The translations under genes and the position numbers were made by a program. The notes under the pieces were generated by a model. That model ran no database searches. It was not told the origin of the DNA and was given only the letters and a program-made list of their open reading frames with translations. A DNA stretch of 64,000 nucleotides from Roridomyces roridus (taxonomy: Eukaryota; Basidiomycota; Agaricomycetes; Agaricales; Mycenaceae): positions 2,852,001 through 2,916,000 of the forward strand of contig JARKIF010000003.1 in the NCBI GenBank assembly GCA_029378245.1. Reading direction: 5' to 3'. Below are positions 1 to 10,229 of this stretch, piece by piece (the stretch's first letter is position 1; each line of letters starts with the position of its first letter).

Positions 1-2190
1 CGAAACGACAAATCCTGATTCCTTGGTCGATGGTGCAGCTTCTCTTCCAAATTTCTCAGCAGCTTGCCGCCGCGCGAATGGGAGCACGTTTGAAACACTC
101 ACACCCACGGCTCCATTCACACCAGCGTCTAGACTCCAATACCCTTTGGTTTATCAGTCTCGGCCTCAGTCTGTCGTGTGATTCCGCTACTGCTGCAGGC
201 TTCACTCTTCTTCCTCTTCGCCGACCTTGTCGCGTTCCTCATCCTCATCAATATCCCAATGGCTGCCGTCAAGCTGGCTTGCATTATCCTCGTGTACTCT
301 CGTGTACTGTGCAGCCACGGTCCTCCCCTTGCGTTATCTCGAGTGTCCGTACCGGATTTCGGGGGCTGTGCCGAAACCATTCCGGACGTTCTCTGGGGTC
401 CAGAATATCCTCCCTTTGCGTACCGAAACCACTTCAAGACCTCGATGAATCATCCGGAAATGCATGGTCGTCTTCTGGATCTCTTAGCTGTTATACGGGA
501 TTAAAGCCCCCCACGGTGTCGAAACGGCGACGAATCACTTACTTAGTTACTACAAGGCTCTGTGGGCCCTCGGAAGTGTCAGTTCACTGACACTTACCGA
601 TCCGCTACTTTTGTTCTACGAGCCATCATTCGAAAAAGAAACGGAAATGAAGACTCAGAAGAGCTAATGCTATCTCTGCCATCGCCATGTTTTGGTTCCC
701 CTTACCAAACTCTCCGAATTTCTCATTGGGTGCAATGCCCATAAATCGACCTTACTACTGCGGCCTTCGGGCCTCTCCGAGCTGAATTTCAACGTTCAAT
801 GGTGATTGGTAGTCCTCGAAGTCAACGTTCAATGGCTATTGACGCTGTAATCAGTACTCGTCGCAATAATGTGGATGCAAGTTCAAGAGTTTGATGAATC
901 CTCGAAACGGCGACGGATCGCTTACTACAAGGCTCGGAAGTGTCAGTGCACTTTGCCGATCCGCTACTCTTGTTCTACGAGCCATCATTCGAAAAGAAAC
1001 GGATATGAAGAGCTTTTCGCATCCCTGCCAACGCCAGGTTATGTAACATGGTCCTTCTTGTGCCCCGCTAGGGTTGGTTCCCCTTGCCGAACTCTCCGAA
1101 TTTCTCATTGGGTGTAATGCCCATACACACAAGTCGACCGTACTACGTACGGCCTGGAGGACTCTCCGACCATATTTGTTGGGTCTATCGGGCCTGTTCC
1201 CCGGCAATCCGGGCCTGTTCCCCGGCAATCCGGGACTTCACTAGCTTCACTTCAAATCAGCTACGAGTACCTATATGGCTCATGCATTCAGCTGACTTGG
1301 GCTTCTCTCCACACCGATTTATTGAGACTATGAATCTCCTTGAATCCATCGCAGTACCTCCCACCCAACGCTGTATTGGGGAAACCAAGGCCGCGATATC
1401 AACACTCGTATCAGGCAATTGAAACAACTGATTCCGTCGAATGGGTCGATGAAATCCTCAAGATTATGTTCTCCCAATACGCCCTAAAACGCCGGTGCCA
1501 GTCAGTCACACAGTCATCAAAAGTCAGACGCCGCCGTCGAAATGCTTCTTCGCAATGGCTACAGCGTAAAATTGTGGAACGATTACCCAACTGCTATCGC
1601 TGATGCTTCTGACCATGATGACCATGATGAGTCAATGTTGTACTCCCTCTGGCGGGTGGTTCGTCTCGGCGGGCTGCATCATGAGACGAGAACATACCAA
1701 GCTGTTCTCAGACATATCATCAAGAGCCTCGATCATTGCTATCTCCACATCCCAATTCCTGCCGGCGGACCGTGACACGGCAGTAGGAGATGCATTCCCT
1801 GCCGTACAAGCCTGCCGAAACCCTCCAATTTCTTGTTCAATAAGTATTATCTCATCCACAACAGGATTTACGGACGGTCTAGCCCGTGTCTGTCTGGCAC
1901 TCGGATCATGCAAATCCCACAGAGGCATGGGTCGCAGCTGCTGAAGACTATCTTGCTACTACTAGCGCAATATTCAATGATGTGTATGGTATGCTGGAAC
2001 CTCGGTTGCGGTTGTACTGTACCAGCCCTTTGTCGCGTGGTCGGATGACCCCGAAGCTTGGGGGACAATACAGGAAACACTGAATGCCTGCGCGGCGATC
2101 CTATCGCGTACGGAGGAGTTCTCGAAGTTGAGACTCCGCGTTCAAGGAATCTTTGGATGGATTTGATTCGTTACACGGGGTCAGCTGATC
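1..2190 (+). pseudogene. Decayed DUF6535 membrane-protein gene (5' end outside window)
   Basis: Scattered pieces in all three plus frames match, in order, the intact DUF6535 genes further on: the TM1-TM2 linker (QISQQLAA, near 45-85), TM2 (near 150-175), TM3-TM4 (near 180-300, with the ILINIPMAA motif), the PDVLWGP segment (near 385-415), the SKRRRIT segment (near 520), the SADLGFSPHR segment (near 1290), and a C-terminal stretch ending near 2160 in a DGFDSLHGVS-like tail. About 50 codons between TM2 and TM3 are missing and many stops and frameshifts separate the pieces. An internal block is duplicated. It cannot encode a DUF6535 protein. The start lies left of the window. It is the only DUF6535 copy here on the plus strand. 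Confidence 0.85.
520..1165. repeat. Internal tandem duplication inside the DUF6535 pseudogene
   Basis: The stretch 520-780 (SKRRRIT codons onward, through 'tctccgaatttctcattggg') recurs at about 897-1150 with small indels. The tail after the first copy (783-880, containing 'caacgttcaatgg' and 'atcagtactcgtc') resembles the true 3' flank at 2218-2310. The first copy therefore seems to carry its own 3' flank, pointing to an unequal exchange between two DUF6535 copies. A perfect 20-bp direct repeat also lies at about 1190-1230. Confidence 0.75.
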
Positions 2191-2873
2191 TCTCAGCTCT
2201 CAACTGGTATGTATGTAGTTGAAGTTCAACGTTCAACTTTTAATAGTGATTGGTAGCTAGTGACACTGTCATCAGTACTCAAGTACTCATCACCATAATG
2301 TTGATATCGATACAGCTCTACAGCTGCAAGCCGGATGCAGAACGCGAAACAAAATTACCGTGTCCGTCCAATTAGACCGCGTTTAAACTTAGGGGATACG
2401 ATGCCAGCATGTGGTCGCGTCGCTCATACTCAGACAGGACAGGAGTTATGAAGATCAGACAAATTCAGGGATGGATGTTTCCTTCAGTTCCTGACAGCGG
2501 GGTCTTCCATTCGTGGGTTCGTGGCTAATTAAAAGCTGAACTACGCCGTAGGTCATGACAGATTTCCGATGAAATTTTCGGCAAACCGATCACGGTATTC
2601 GGACGGAACGAAACTCGTAGCGGAGCCAGTTAATTGAGGAATGGGAGCATTAGAGTGTTACGGGTTGCTGTACACGGGGAGCCAAGTTTCAATCCACATC
2701 AGCAACTGACGTCCCCTTTGAATGCTCGGCGATCGCGCCTTGATCGCTTGTCAGGAACCGTCTCCGCTTGTTTTCTCCCTTCATCAACGTCAAAGACCTC
2801 TGACGGCCAGGCGCCAGTTTGCGCTATATAGCACACGGTAGGACTCTTAGCAATGTAACAGCGTCGACATCTC
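2191..2873. other. Intergenic spacer, no gene seen
   Basis: After the DUF6535 3' flank repeat (2218-2310) no reading frame resembles a known family. A TATA-like 'ctatata' lies at about 2823-2829, some 45 bp before the F-box start at 2874, and may be its core promoter. Confidence 0.5.
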
Positions 2874-4334
2874 ATGCGCCCCCAGGCCGGCCTGATGAAG
2901 AATCATCTCGTCCAGGCTGTAGACCGAGCAAGGCATGGCTTCAAGCGAACTAGAAGTGGCAGCGTTTCTAGGACCCCGCTGGTGCTCATTCCTCCAGAGC
3001 TGTGGATCTCGATATTCTCGTACCTCTCCTCGCCAGCAGATATCCGCGCTGCGACTCTCACTTGCCAAAACTTCCGACAGTGCGCGCAGCCGCTCCTGTT
3101 TGCCAAGATCTTCACACATCCGGCCCCACCTTCCCTCGCACTTCGTGGTCTGCAACCGAACAAGTACAGACGGCGGACGTCGCAGCGCCTCGAGTTCTTT
3201 CTATCCCCTCTCATAGCGCCAGCTGTGCGAGAGTGCTGGATTGATCCTCCATCTCCGGAGGACGAGGACGTTCCCACAGATGTCCTCATAGATGCTATAT
3301 TTGCCGGTCTCGAGAAATTTCCCAACCTGAGAGTTTTGGGTTGTCGGTCCATCCGGCTGACGCTGATGCGACTGGCGGTCCTGCAACGACTCTCACTCTC
3401 GACGATAACACTGGATTCATGTCAAAGTGATCTCGTGGATTGCCCGGACTCGCCCCCCACGCCAGCCACTCCGCTCAACTCGGTGACCTTCAAATATTCC
3501 GATCCGCAGGAGGAATCCCTGCGGCCGCTCCTCTCCTTCTTTCTTTCGCCGCGGCATCTGCAACGGCTGACTGCGACGACGACGAGGGTCTTGTCTGCCA
3601 TCGCTCGAAGTAGCAGGCCATTTTCGCGACTCCATCAACTGGAGCTCTCCGTCGATTGTCTACTTTCTGACACCCTGGTCCCGGCTCTGTCTCGGTGCCC
3701 CGCCTTGGAGCGGATAACCATCCTGCCGAACCCTGACAGTGCCCTGCCCCGCTCACGCACTCTTCCCGCCCTTCCCGCCTCCCTCCTTCCCAACCTAAAA
3801 TTATACCGCGGCCCACGCAACTACGCCGCGCATTTTGCGCGTGCGACGCGACAACTCCAAACAGTGGAGGTGTCCATCCCAACAAAAGTGCACCGCTTGA
3901 TACGCACGCTCACACAGGTGCCGGGCGATACACTCGACTACCTCTCCTTCCGCCTCGACGAGCCCGCCCCCACATCACTCCTCACGTCGGTGCACAGACT
4001 GTGCCCCGCACTGCGCACACTCAGCATGAACGACCCGCCCGTCGCGCACAGCCACCTCCATGCACTCCTCAGCCAGAGCGCACCGCACCTCTCCTTGCGG
4101 GCGTTCCGAGTTCGTGTCGAGGGTCGTGATCGGTACAACTTGTGGGTGCCGCCGACAGAGGAGGCGGCAGATGCAATCGAGTGTTTTAGGCGCGTGCATG
4201 CAGAGTTGAAGCGCGTTTATCCGAACTTGTTTACGCTCAAGATCATGTATGGGGTGGAGGGGCAGTCGGTCGTTTGGCGACGCTCTGGGGGCGAGCTTGT
4301 GCAGATGACGCAGGTGGCGCAGGCGTCGGTGTAA
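2874..4334 (+). CDS. F-box protein, single exon, 486 aa
   Basis: Uninterrupted frame from ATG 2874 to TAA 4334. An F-box-like motif lies near residues 35-80 (LIPPELWISIFSYL, then the AATLTCQNFRQCAQPLLF run). In this fold the motif binds Skp1 in SCF ubiquitin ligases. The rest shows weak leucine-rich spacing (LQRLTATT, LHQLELSVD, CPALRTLSM), likely a substrate-binding part. It differs from the F-box families of 36-64 kb: no introns and little shared sequence outside the F-box. The F-box call rests on motif shape; substrate and process are unknown. A TATA-like element lies about 45 bp upstream. Confidence 0.8.
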   Translation: MRPQAGLMKNHLVQAVDRARHGFKRTRSGSVSRTPLVLIPPELWISIFSYLSSPADIRAATLTCQNFRQCAQPLLFAKIFTHPAPPSLALRGLQPNKYRRRTSQRLEFFLSPLIAPAVRECWIDPPSPEDEDVPTDVLIDAIFAGLEKFPNLRVLGCRSIRLTLMRLAVLQRLSLSTITLDSCQSDLVDCPDSPPTPATPLNSVTFKYSDPQEESLRPLLSFFLSPRHLQRLTATTTRVLSAIARSSRPFSRLHQLELSVDCLLSDTLVPALSRCPALERITILPNPDSALPRSRTLPALPASLLPNLKLYRGPRNYAAHFARATRQLQTVEVSIPTKVHRLIRTLTQVPGDTLDYLSFRLDEPAPTSLLTSVHRLCPALRTLSMNDPPVAHSHLHALLSQSAPHLSLRAFRVRVEGRDRYNLWVPPTEEAADAIECFRRVHAELKRVYPNLFTLKIMYGVEGQSVVWRRSGGELVQMTQVAQASV

Positions 4335-5465
4335 CTTTTTGACAGAGAAGGCCGTCGAGAAGCTTCCATCCTTCTTCTGTCGTGTTGGATTGTTGGCAAG
4401 CCGTGTTCCGGTTCCGTGCATGTTTTTTATTTCATTTGGATGGATGGATGGACGGATGGAATTCTCAGTTCTGTCAGTTCTGTATTTTTAGTTCCTATGC
4501 GCGCTCAACTGTGATTACAGGTAACCTCCCGGGGGTGTTTGAGCTCAGTGTGTGAGATGAATCAGTCAGAGAATCCATTGCTCAGACACGCACATTGAGA
4601 AGTCATGTTTCACTCCCGCACCGTTGCTATTCTTCGGCGGTCATCTCGTGTCTCTCGGTCATCTCATGCTTCAGCAGAAGGTCTAGGCTTGTCGCCGAAT
4701 CCGTCCTCTCGCACGACAAGTCTTTTTGGACACATCTGCGATAGGAAAGTGTCCTAGTCCCATGCACACGAGAGGATGTTCGGGAAGAAATAGCTGAGTA
4801 TATGATTGGCCAGTCGGCGGTGCGGTACCACTGCGGCTGCGATAAACTTGAACTGTATGGACCCGTTGTCGTCAGGTGAGGTCTGCGTCCGTGAGATTGG
4901 AAACCGCACGTTTTGGACTGGGTCTTAGAATAGGCGGTAAAACATAGAGCATGCATCATTAATGCATGTTGAGAGCATCAGTTGCCCATAGCACTGAGCG
5001 CTGAGCCACGTCGTATCCAAATCAAATCCAAGTCGGTGCAGACACTGTGACACAACGGGAGAGTTTCATTGACAGAGAGAATTTGAAGAGAATGTCGGTC
5101 ACAAAGCGGGGTCAGAAGAAGGGACGACAACTCACAATCCCACGGCGATTCCCGAAGATTTCAAGCTCGAGATCATGGACGTCAGAAACAAGCCGATGAC
5201 TAATCCCATCAATCTGCTCTTTTTCTCGACCACCATCATCGATTCATCTTTCGATAGCAAATGCCGAATTTCTGCAAACTTCTGCTTTGATGATCTAGCG
5301 CCAATCTCGCGCGTCGACTCCGGGTGCTCTTTGTAAGTAGCTCGGAGTACACCAAGCCGTATACCCGGATGATACTTTGAATCGGCGACCGGGAATCCTA
5401 CAGACCTGAAGCTTAAAGCCAAACACGGCTTCCACTGCCCTCCATTGGCTTCTCGTACCTCCTTC
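4335..5465. other. Intergenic spacer with GGAT/GGAC short repeat
   Basis: Only short frames without family resemblance. A simple repeat of GGAT/GGAC units lies at about 4438-4460, in the likely 3' UTR of the F-box gene. Nothing else supportable. Confidence 0.5.
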
Positions 5466-6297
5466 ATGGCCACCAAACTCGTCTATCTCGTCACTGGCTC
5501 CAACCGTACCAACGGCATTGGCTATAGCCTCGTATCCAAACTCGCAGAGCGTCCCAACGCCGTCGTCTTTGCCGGTGCCCGCGATCCGAACGTCCAGTCG
5601 CTCCGGGATTTGGCCGCAAAGCACTCCAACGTCTACCCAATCAAGTTTCTCGTCAACGACAGGGCCAACAACGACGCAGCTATTGCTGATATCAAGAAAA
5701 TTGCAGGACAGCTGGATGTAGTTGTGGCCAATGCCGGTGCGTGCTTTGCATTTCTCTTCTGGAGCTTGCAACTGACCACATACAGGAATCGCAACTCTTG
5801 AATCATACGTACCCGTGGCCAAAGCGCCAATTGAATTCTACCAAGAGCATTTGGAGGTAAACATGCTCGGAACTATCGTCCTCTTCCAAGCGGCCCAGGA
5901 GCTCCTCCTCGCTTCACCTACACGGGCACCCATATTTGCATACATCTCCACTGGCGTCGCTTCCCTGACGAAATTCATGGGTCCAGACGTCAGCATCTAC
6001 GGCGCCTCCAAGGTCGCAGGGAACTTTATCATCAAAGCCCTCGATGCGGAGAACCCCTCGCTCATTGCGATGGCGATCTCTCCTGGGTGGTGTGCGACGG
6101 ATATGGGCAATGATGGTGCGAAGAGGCGAGGTTCGACGGGGCGGGAGGAGGCTCCGATGAAGGTCGAGGATGTTGTGGAGGGCGTTTTGAACCGGATTGA
6201 TGGAGCGACGAAGGAGAAGAGTAGCGGGCGATTCTGGAATTTCAAGCCTACGTCTGGGAATCCATGGGATTGTGAGCAAGAGGAGTATCCTTGGTAG
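5466..6297 (+). CDS. Short-chain dehydrogenase/reductase (SDR), 260 aa
   Basis: Two exons: 5466-5736 and 5786-6297, with a 49-nt GTGCGT..CAG intron. Classical SDR landmarks are present: cofactor motif TGSNRTNGIG (residues 10-19), NAG motif near 89-91, catalytic Ser145, Tyr162 and Lys166 (YGASK), and the PGWCATDM loop after the active site. It should use NAD(P)H to oxidise or reduce a small carbonyl/alcohol in the cytosol; the substrate is not evident. Length is usual for the family. ATG 5466 is chosen because the cofactor motif follows directly; upstream in-frame codons are not ATG. A copy of its last codons lies decayed at 8240-8375. Confidence 0.93.
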
Positions 6298-6759
6298 AAT
6301 CAATTCAGATTCATCGGACTCTGCTTTTGGGAGGCAATTTTTCGCTCCGTCTGGGCTCGGAGACGCTTGCATGCACCGAACTCCGAGAATTTCGACTCAA
6401 CTCCGACGAAGAACTCGCCCCTGGGACCAGTGCGTTCTCGTTCTTATCTGCCTCCTCCTCTTCAGCGTTTCAGTGCTTCAACGCCAACGCTCAACCACGA
6501 CGCCCTCTCGCAAACATATACTAGGTCTGTTGGTCATCCAATTCCAGCAAACCTCCAGCCTCAATTGCCCCTCGTTCCCAAAGAGGTTCCGAGTCTTCAC
6601 GACTGCGGAAAGACCATCAAACTCCCATGACGGAATAGCATCCTTACCCGTCTGCTGCCCTTGTGGGCGAATCTGCACCCAACTTCTTCTTCCACTCCCG
6701 CGCCACTCCGGGGCATATAAGTAATAACATACCGCTTCTGATTCCATGTCCGTGCTCCC
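6298..6759. other. Intergenic spacer
   Basis: No gene seen. A stretch at about 6440-6520 ('ccacgacgccctctcgcaaa') resembles 33,462-33,530, so part of it is repeated in the window. Confidence 0.4.
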
Positions 6760-8221
6760 ATGTCATTGCCATTGACCAACGACTCGCTGATTGACGCGGA
6801 CTCGGAGCTCGCAAAGCTTTCCCTCCAGAACACCCAGCTTGGAGGCTTTCTGACGGCGGTGGGTACACCTTTCCCTGGGACCAATGGTCCACTCGAACTG
6901 ACTCCAGTCTGTGGCAGGCGGAGACTTTCCTGTATGGTCGGTGGAATCATGCTCGTGTTCTTGGCCTTTGTCCGCTGACCGTGCCTCTCAGGAACCTATG
7001 TCATCCTGTTTGGATTCTACATGCGCCTACTTCTCAAGGGAGCCATCCGAAGGAATCGGTTCTTGAATTTCAGCACAATCGCCCTCTTTGGTCTCTCCAC
7101 GATACATCTAGCCCTCGTTCTTGCCCTCACTGCTGTGGACAATCAAGTGACGGTGGCAGTATTCCAGCTCGATGCTGGATCAAGCTCTGTCGCAGCATGG
7201 TAGTACCCTGCAGTGAAGGTCGAGAATGTCTTGACAGATGCAGGATTCGCAGTCTATCTCACCAGCAAGTGGGTATCTCCAGATTGTCGTCTTCGAGTTT
7301 TTGATGCCTTCCAGTGTGATAGCAGACAGTATTTTTGTATGAACTTTCCACGTCTGAATCAACGATACCAACATCAAACAGATATTTCGGTGCTACGCAA
7401 TCTGGGGTTTCAGGCGCAGGATCATCGTCTTCCCAATTCTGTGTACGTTGACCTTGGCAGGTAGCTTCCAATTTCCCCCATTTTCTCAGTATCTGAGCTG
7501 ATGTACCCGCGAGGTTTTGGTTATGCAAATCTAGTCATAGAGGGAATGGCCGTCCATTTATTCATAGCCCGTTTCCCGAGTTTGATTCTGGGGACTTCTC
7601 TGCCATTACTCATCCCAATCGCTATGTCTGTCGGGAAAACCATGTTGCTGACGATTCTGAGCGGTGCGTCGAATACTATCTCTTGGTTCTTCAGTTTCGA
7701 TAATTCATTTTAGCCCCGAGAATTTGGTGGCTGGCGCGTAAAGCACGAGAGATCATTGGAAGCAGGACCATCAACTGGTACTACACAGTCTGTGCGATGA
7801 TGTACGTGCTCTTCGTCAGGCGAAGTCTCCAATATTGTAGCCACAATACGCAGTCTCGAGTCCGGTGCTCTCTATGGCGCCGGCGCTCTACTTCTGACCC
7901 TCCTTTCGATGTTTTGTTCCGTCAGTCATCAAGTCCGGAGTGGGGTAGTGGTTGCACAGTTGGCAGTGAGTCAATCTAACCTATGGATAAGCAGCTCACG
8001 TCGTAGCGTCTCAGGGCATAGCACCGACGATCATCGCCGTCCGAGTTGGGATGAACAAGAGCGTTGAGAACGTCCACAGCTTCGTGAATGTGGCTCACTC
8101 AGAGCCACGAGTATCTACACCTTTCGACATTCAGTTAAGGACAAGAGGATCCATTGAAGGTCAAGCTCCCCATTCAAGCCCGGGGAACGATGAACAGGGG
8201 AGAAAGGTGGACTCTGTATGA
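6760..8221 (+). pseudogene. Seven-TM fungal membrane protein with an in-frame stop at codon 105
   Basis: Eight exons fit a continuous frame of 345 codons: 6760-6862, 6992-7268, 7315-7336 (22 nt), 7382-7460, 7514-7663, 7714-7801, 7854-7965, 8015-8221. The product has about seven hydrophobic helices joined by short loops (YVILFGFYMRLLLKG, FSTIALFGLSTIHLALVLAL, IADSIFIFRCYAIWGF, the helices of exon 5, and the exon-7 helix) and a polar C-tail. This layout matches a large uncharacterised agaricomycete multi-TM family. A TAG at 7201-7203 interrupts exon 2 where neighbouring codons (AAW, then YPAVKVEN) stay in frame. No intron of plausible size removes it, so the copy is truncated unless the stop is read through or absent from other alleles. 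A remnant of the last exon recurs at 21,052-21,245. Confidence 0.75.
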
Positions 8222-8239
8222 GAAACACTACGGGGCCCC

Positions 8240-8375
8240 GGCCGATATGTGACACGGTCGGATGGGGCGGCAGATGAGAAGAGTGGGGGGCGTATCTACA
8301 ATTTTAAGCCTGCGTCCGGGAATCCCTGGGACTGCGATCAAGTCCTTGGTGGAATCCATTCGAACTTTTGACCGT
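8240..8375 (+). pseudogene. Decayed SDR 3' end
   Basis: Matches the last about 35 codons of the SDR gene at 6190-6297 (the SGR.WNFKP.SGNPWDC stretch and the following 'ttggt.gaatc') but with frameshifts and stops. The seven-TM gene is thus flanked by SDR 3' ends on both sides, a footprint of local duplication. Confidence 0.8.
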
Positions 8376-8610
8376 CATCGTATTTCCCTTCCTTGGACCT
8401 TGAGTGTTGTCTAGTATATAATGCTTCCATTTGTATGTTGGATGGCATCTTAATCGTGTGCCTAGGTATGCCTCAGACGCATGTGGAGTCTGACACAACC
8501 CCAATTTCAACTTGATTTCAACACAACTCCGACTGCCGGTATGAGCGGATCATCGGCGGTGTACAGCCACCGCTTACAGCTTATCAGCTACCACCACCTC
8601 GATCCTCGTC

Positions 8611-10134
8611 ATGGCCAATGGCTCACCATTCAAAGTCATTCCTATCATGTAAGAACGCTCGCCTGGTGTTTCATGGCTCACCTCGCGCAGAGACCTCTCG
8701 GATATAGCCAGCACAGACCCCGTCGTACGGCAAAAACTCGTCGGGGAGATCAAGCACGCGTGCATGGAGGTCGGGTTCTTTTATGGTTCGTTTTCAATCT
8801 CATGGCTTGGTAGGGGCATGCAAACTGATACTCTCATTCTGTGACACATACAGTCAAAAACCATGGCATCCCGAGCGAAGTTTTCGAGCACACGCTAGCC
8901 ATGATGCGCAAGTTCTTTGACTTGCCGGTGGAGCAAAAACTCGGGGTACGTATTATCCCCTCCTCCAATGCTAGCTCGTGCTGGAAATCGCATTCCTCTG
9001 ATCCAGATAGAAAACACAAAGACACCCAATTTCAAAGGATACAGCCCCATCCTGTCGGGCAACAACGACCCGAATGGTGCCGGAGACCTCCAAGAGGGCT
9101 TTGAGTTTGGTTTCGAGCCGCTCGAGGCGCATCAATCGGAAGCTCGTGAAGAAGGCATCATGGCCGGCGCGAATATCTGGCCGACGCAACTGCCCGAGTT
9201 TCGTCAGGCTGCGCTGGATTATTAGTGAGTTCGGCCATTCGGCATCGTTTCTCGTGTTTGAAACTGTACCAGCCACAAAGCTTTGAATCTGGGGCGCCTC
9301 TTGTTTCCGCTCTTCGCACTTGCCTTGGATTTGCCGGAGGATTTCTTCGCGGACAAGGCCAGTCCATTCGCCTTCGTTTCATCGTAACTTTTGAACTCAG
9401 AGGATTAGACCAAGGACTCGGCGGCTCTGATGCGTTTGTTGTACTATCCACCGCAGTTCGGCGAGGTAGATGACCGCGTCATCGGGATCGGTGCGCATAC
9501 CGAGTGAGTGATCGCTCTTATGAGCGCTTTCATGCGTTCATCCAAGTTGTCCCGCAGCTGGGAGGTAAGCTTCACAGAGCGGCTACATCAGTCCCTTACC
9601 TCGTTTTGCTTTGCTTCAGTGCTTCACTATCTTATGGCAACAACCGGGTATACAAGCTCTGCAAGTCCTCAATTCATCCAAGGAATGGATCGACGCGCCA
9701 CCGATAGAGGGTACCCTTGTTATCAAGTCAGCCGTCCACACGCTCTGCCAGTGAACAATAATATTTACTGACCTCTTCATGCACCAACAGCCTCGGAGAT
9801 GAGCTCGCCCGGTGGACAAGTGCGTTTTCGTTCTTTTTCCCCCACTTCTACATCTAACGCAAGCGTCCAGATGATGTCTTCACCTCCACCGTCCACCGCG
9901 CGATCAACCGCAGCGGCGTTCGGCGGTACTCCATCCCTCTCTTTTTCGGCACGGATTATGACGTTCGGCTTGAGGTGCGCATTGCGTCGGTTTCGTTTCA
10001 ATGTAACTCTGCTGAGACGTGGACGGGTCTAGCCGATCCCGAGCTGTGTTTCCCCGGAACGTCCGGCAAAGTACGAGGGGATCACGGCGGGGGAGTATAT
10101 CAAGGGAAGGTTGAGTGCGACCTATGGGCATTAG
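8611..10134 (+). CDS. 2-oxoglutarate/Fe(II)-dependent dioxygenase (isopenicillin-N-synthase-like), 323 aa
   Basis: Eleven exons: 8611-8648, 8691-8785, 8854-8945, 9007-9224, 9273-9357, 9409-9503, 9558-9564, 9620-9726, 9791-9819, 9871-9974, 10033-10134. The N-terminal region of this family (IPIIDLSDI.., HGIP near residue 50) is followed by the double-stranded beta-helix core with iron ligands His206, Asp208 (HTD) and His264 and the 2OG-binding Arg274-x-Ser276. All catalytic ligands are intact, so an active oxygenase is expected; the substrate is unknown (family members hydroxylate, desaturate or cyclise small molecules). Exon 7 is only 7 nt and supplies the codons right after HT. The intron 9358-9408 has a GC donor. 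The gene converges on the DUF6535 gene 96 bp downstream. Partial copies of its last exons lie at 14,610-14,919 and 28,345-28,631. Confidence 0.93.
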
Positions 10135-10229
10135 GTTGGATAGGAAGAGTGAGTTAGTCATCGTGTTTTTTTTTTTCTGAAACAAATGCTAACTACACAG
10201 TTTGCGAGCTATCTAGCGTCAAATATATT

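Noticed and set aside
7200..7214. 14-nt GT..AG stretch that would remove the TAG of the seven-TM gene
   Set aside because: Far below any plausible intron length, and longer alternatives (38-53 nt) break the downstream frame.
5466..10134. SDR, multi-TM protein and 2OG oxygenase as a biosynthetic gene cluster
   Set aside because: No core enzyme (PKS, NRPS, terpene cyclase, P450) is present, and adjacency is explained by duplication footprints.
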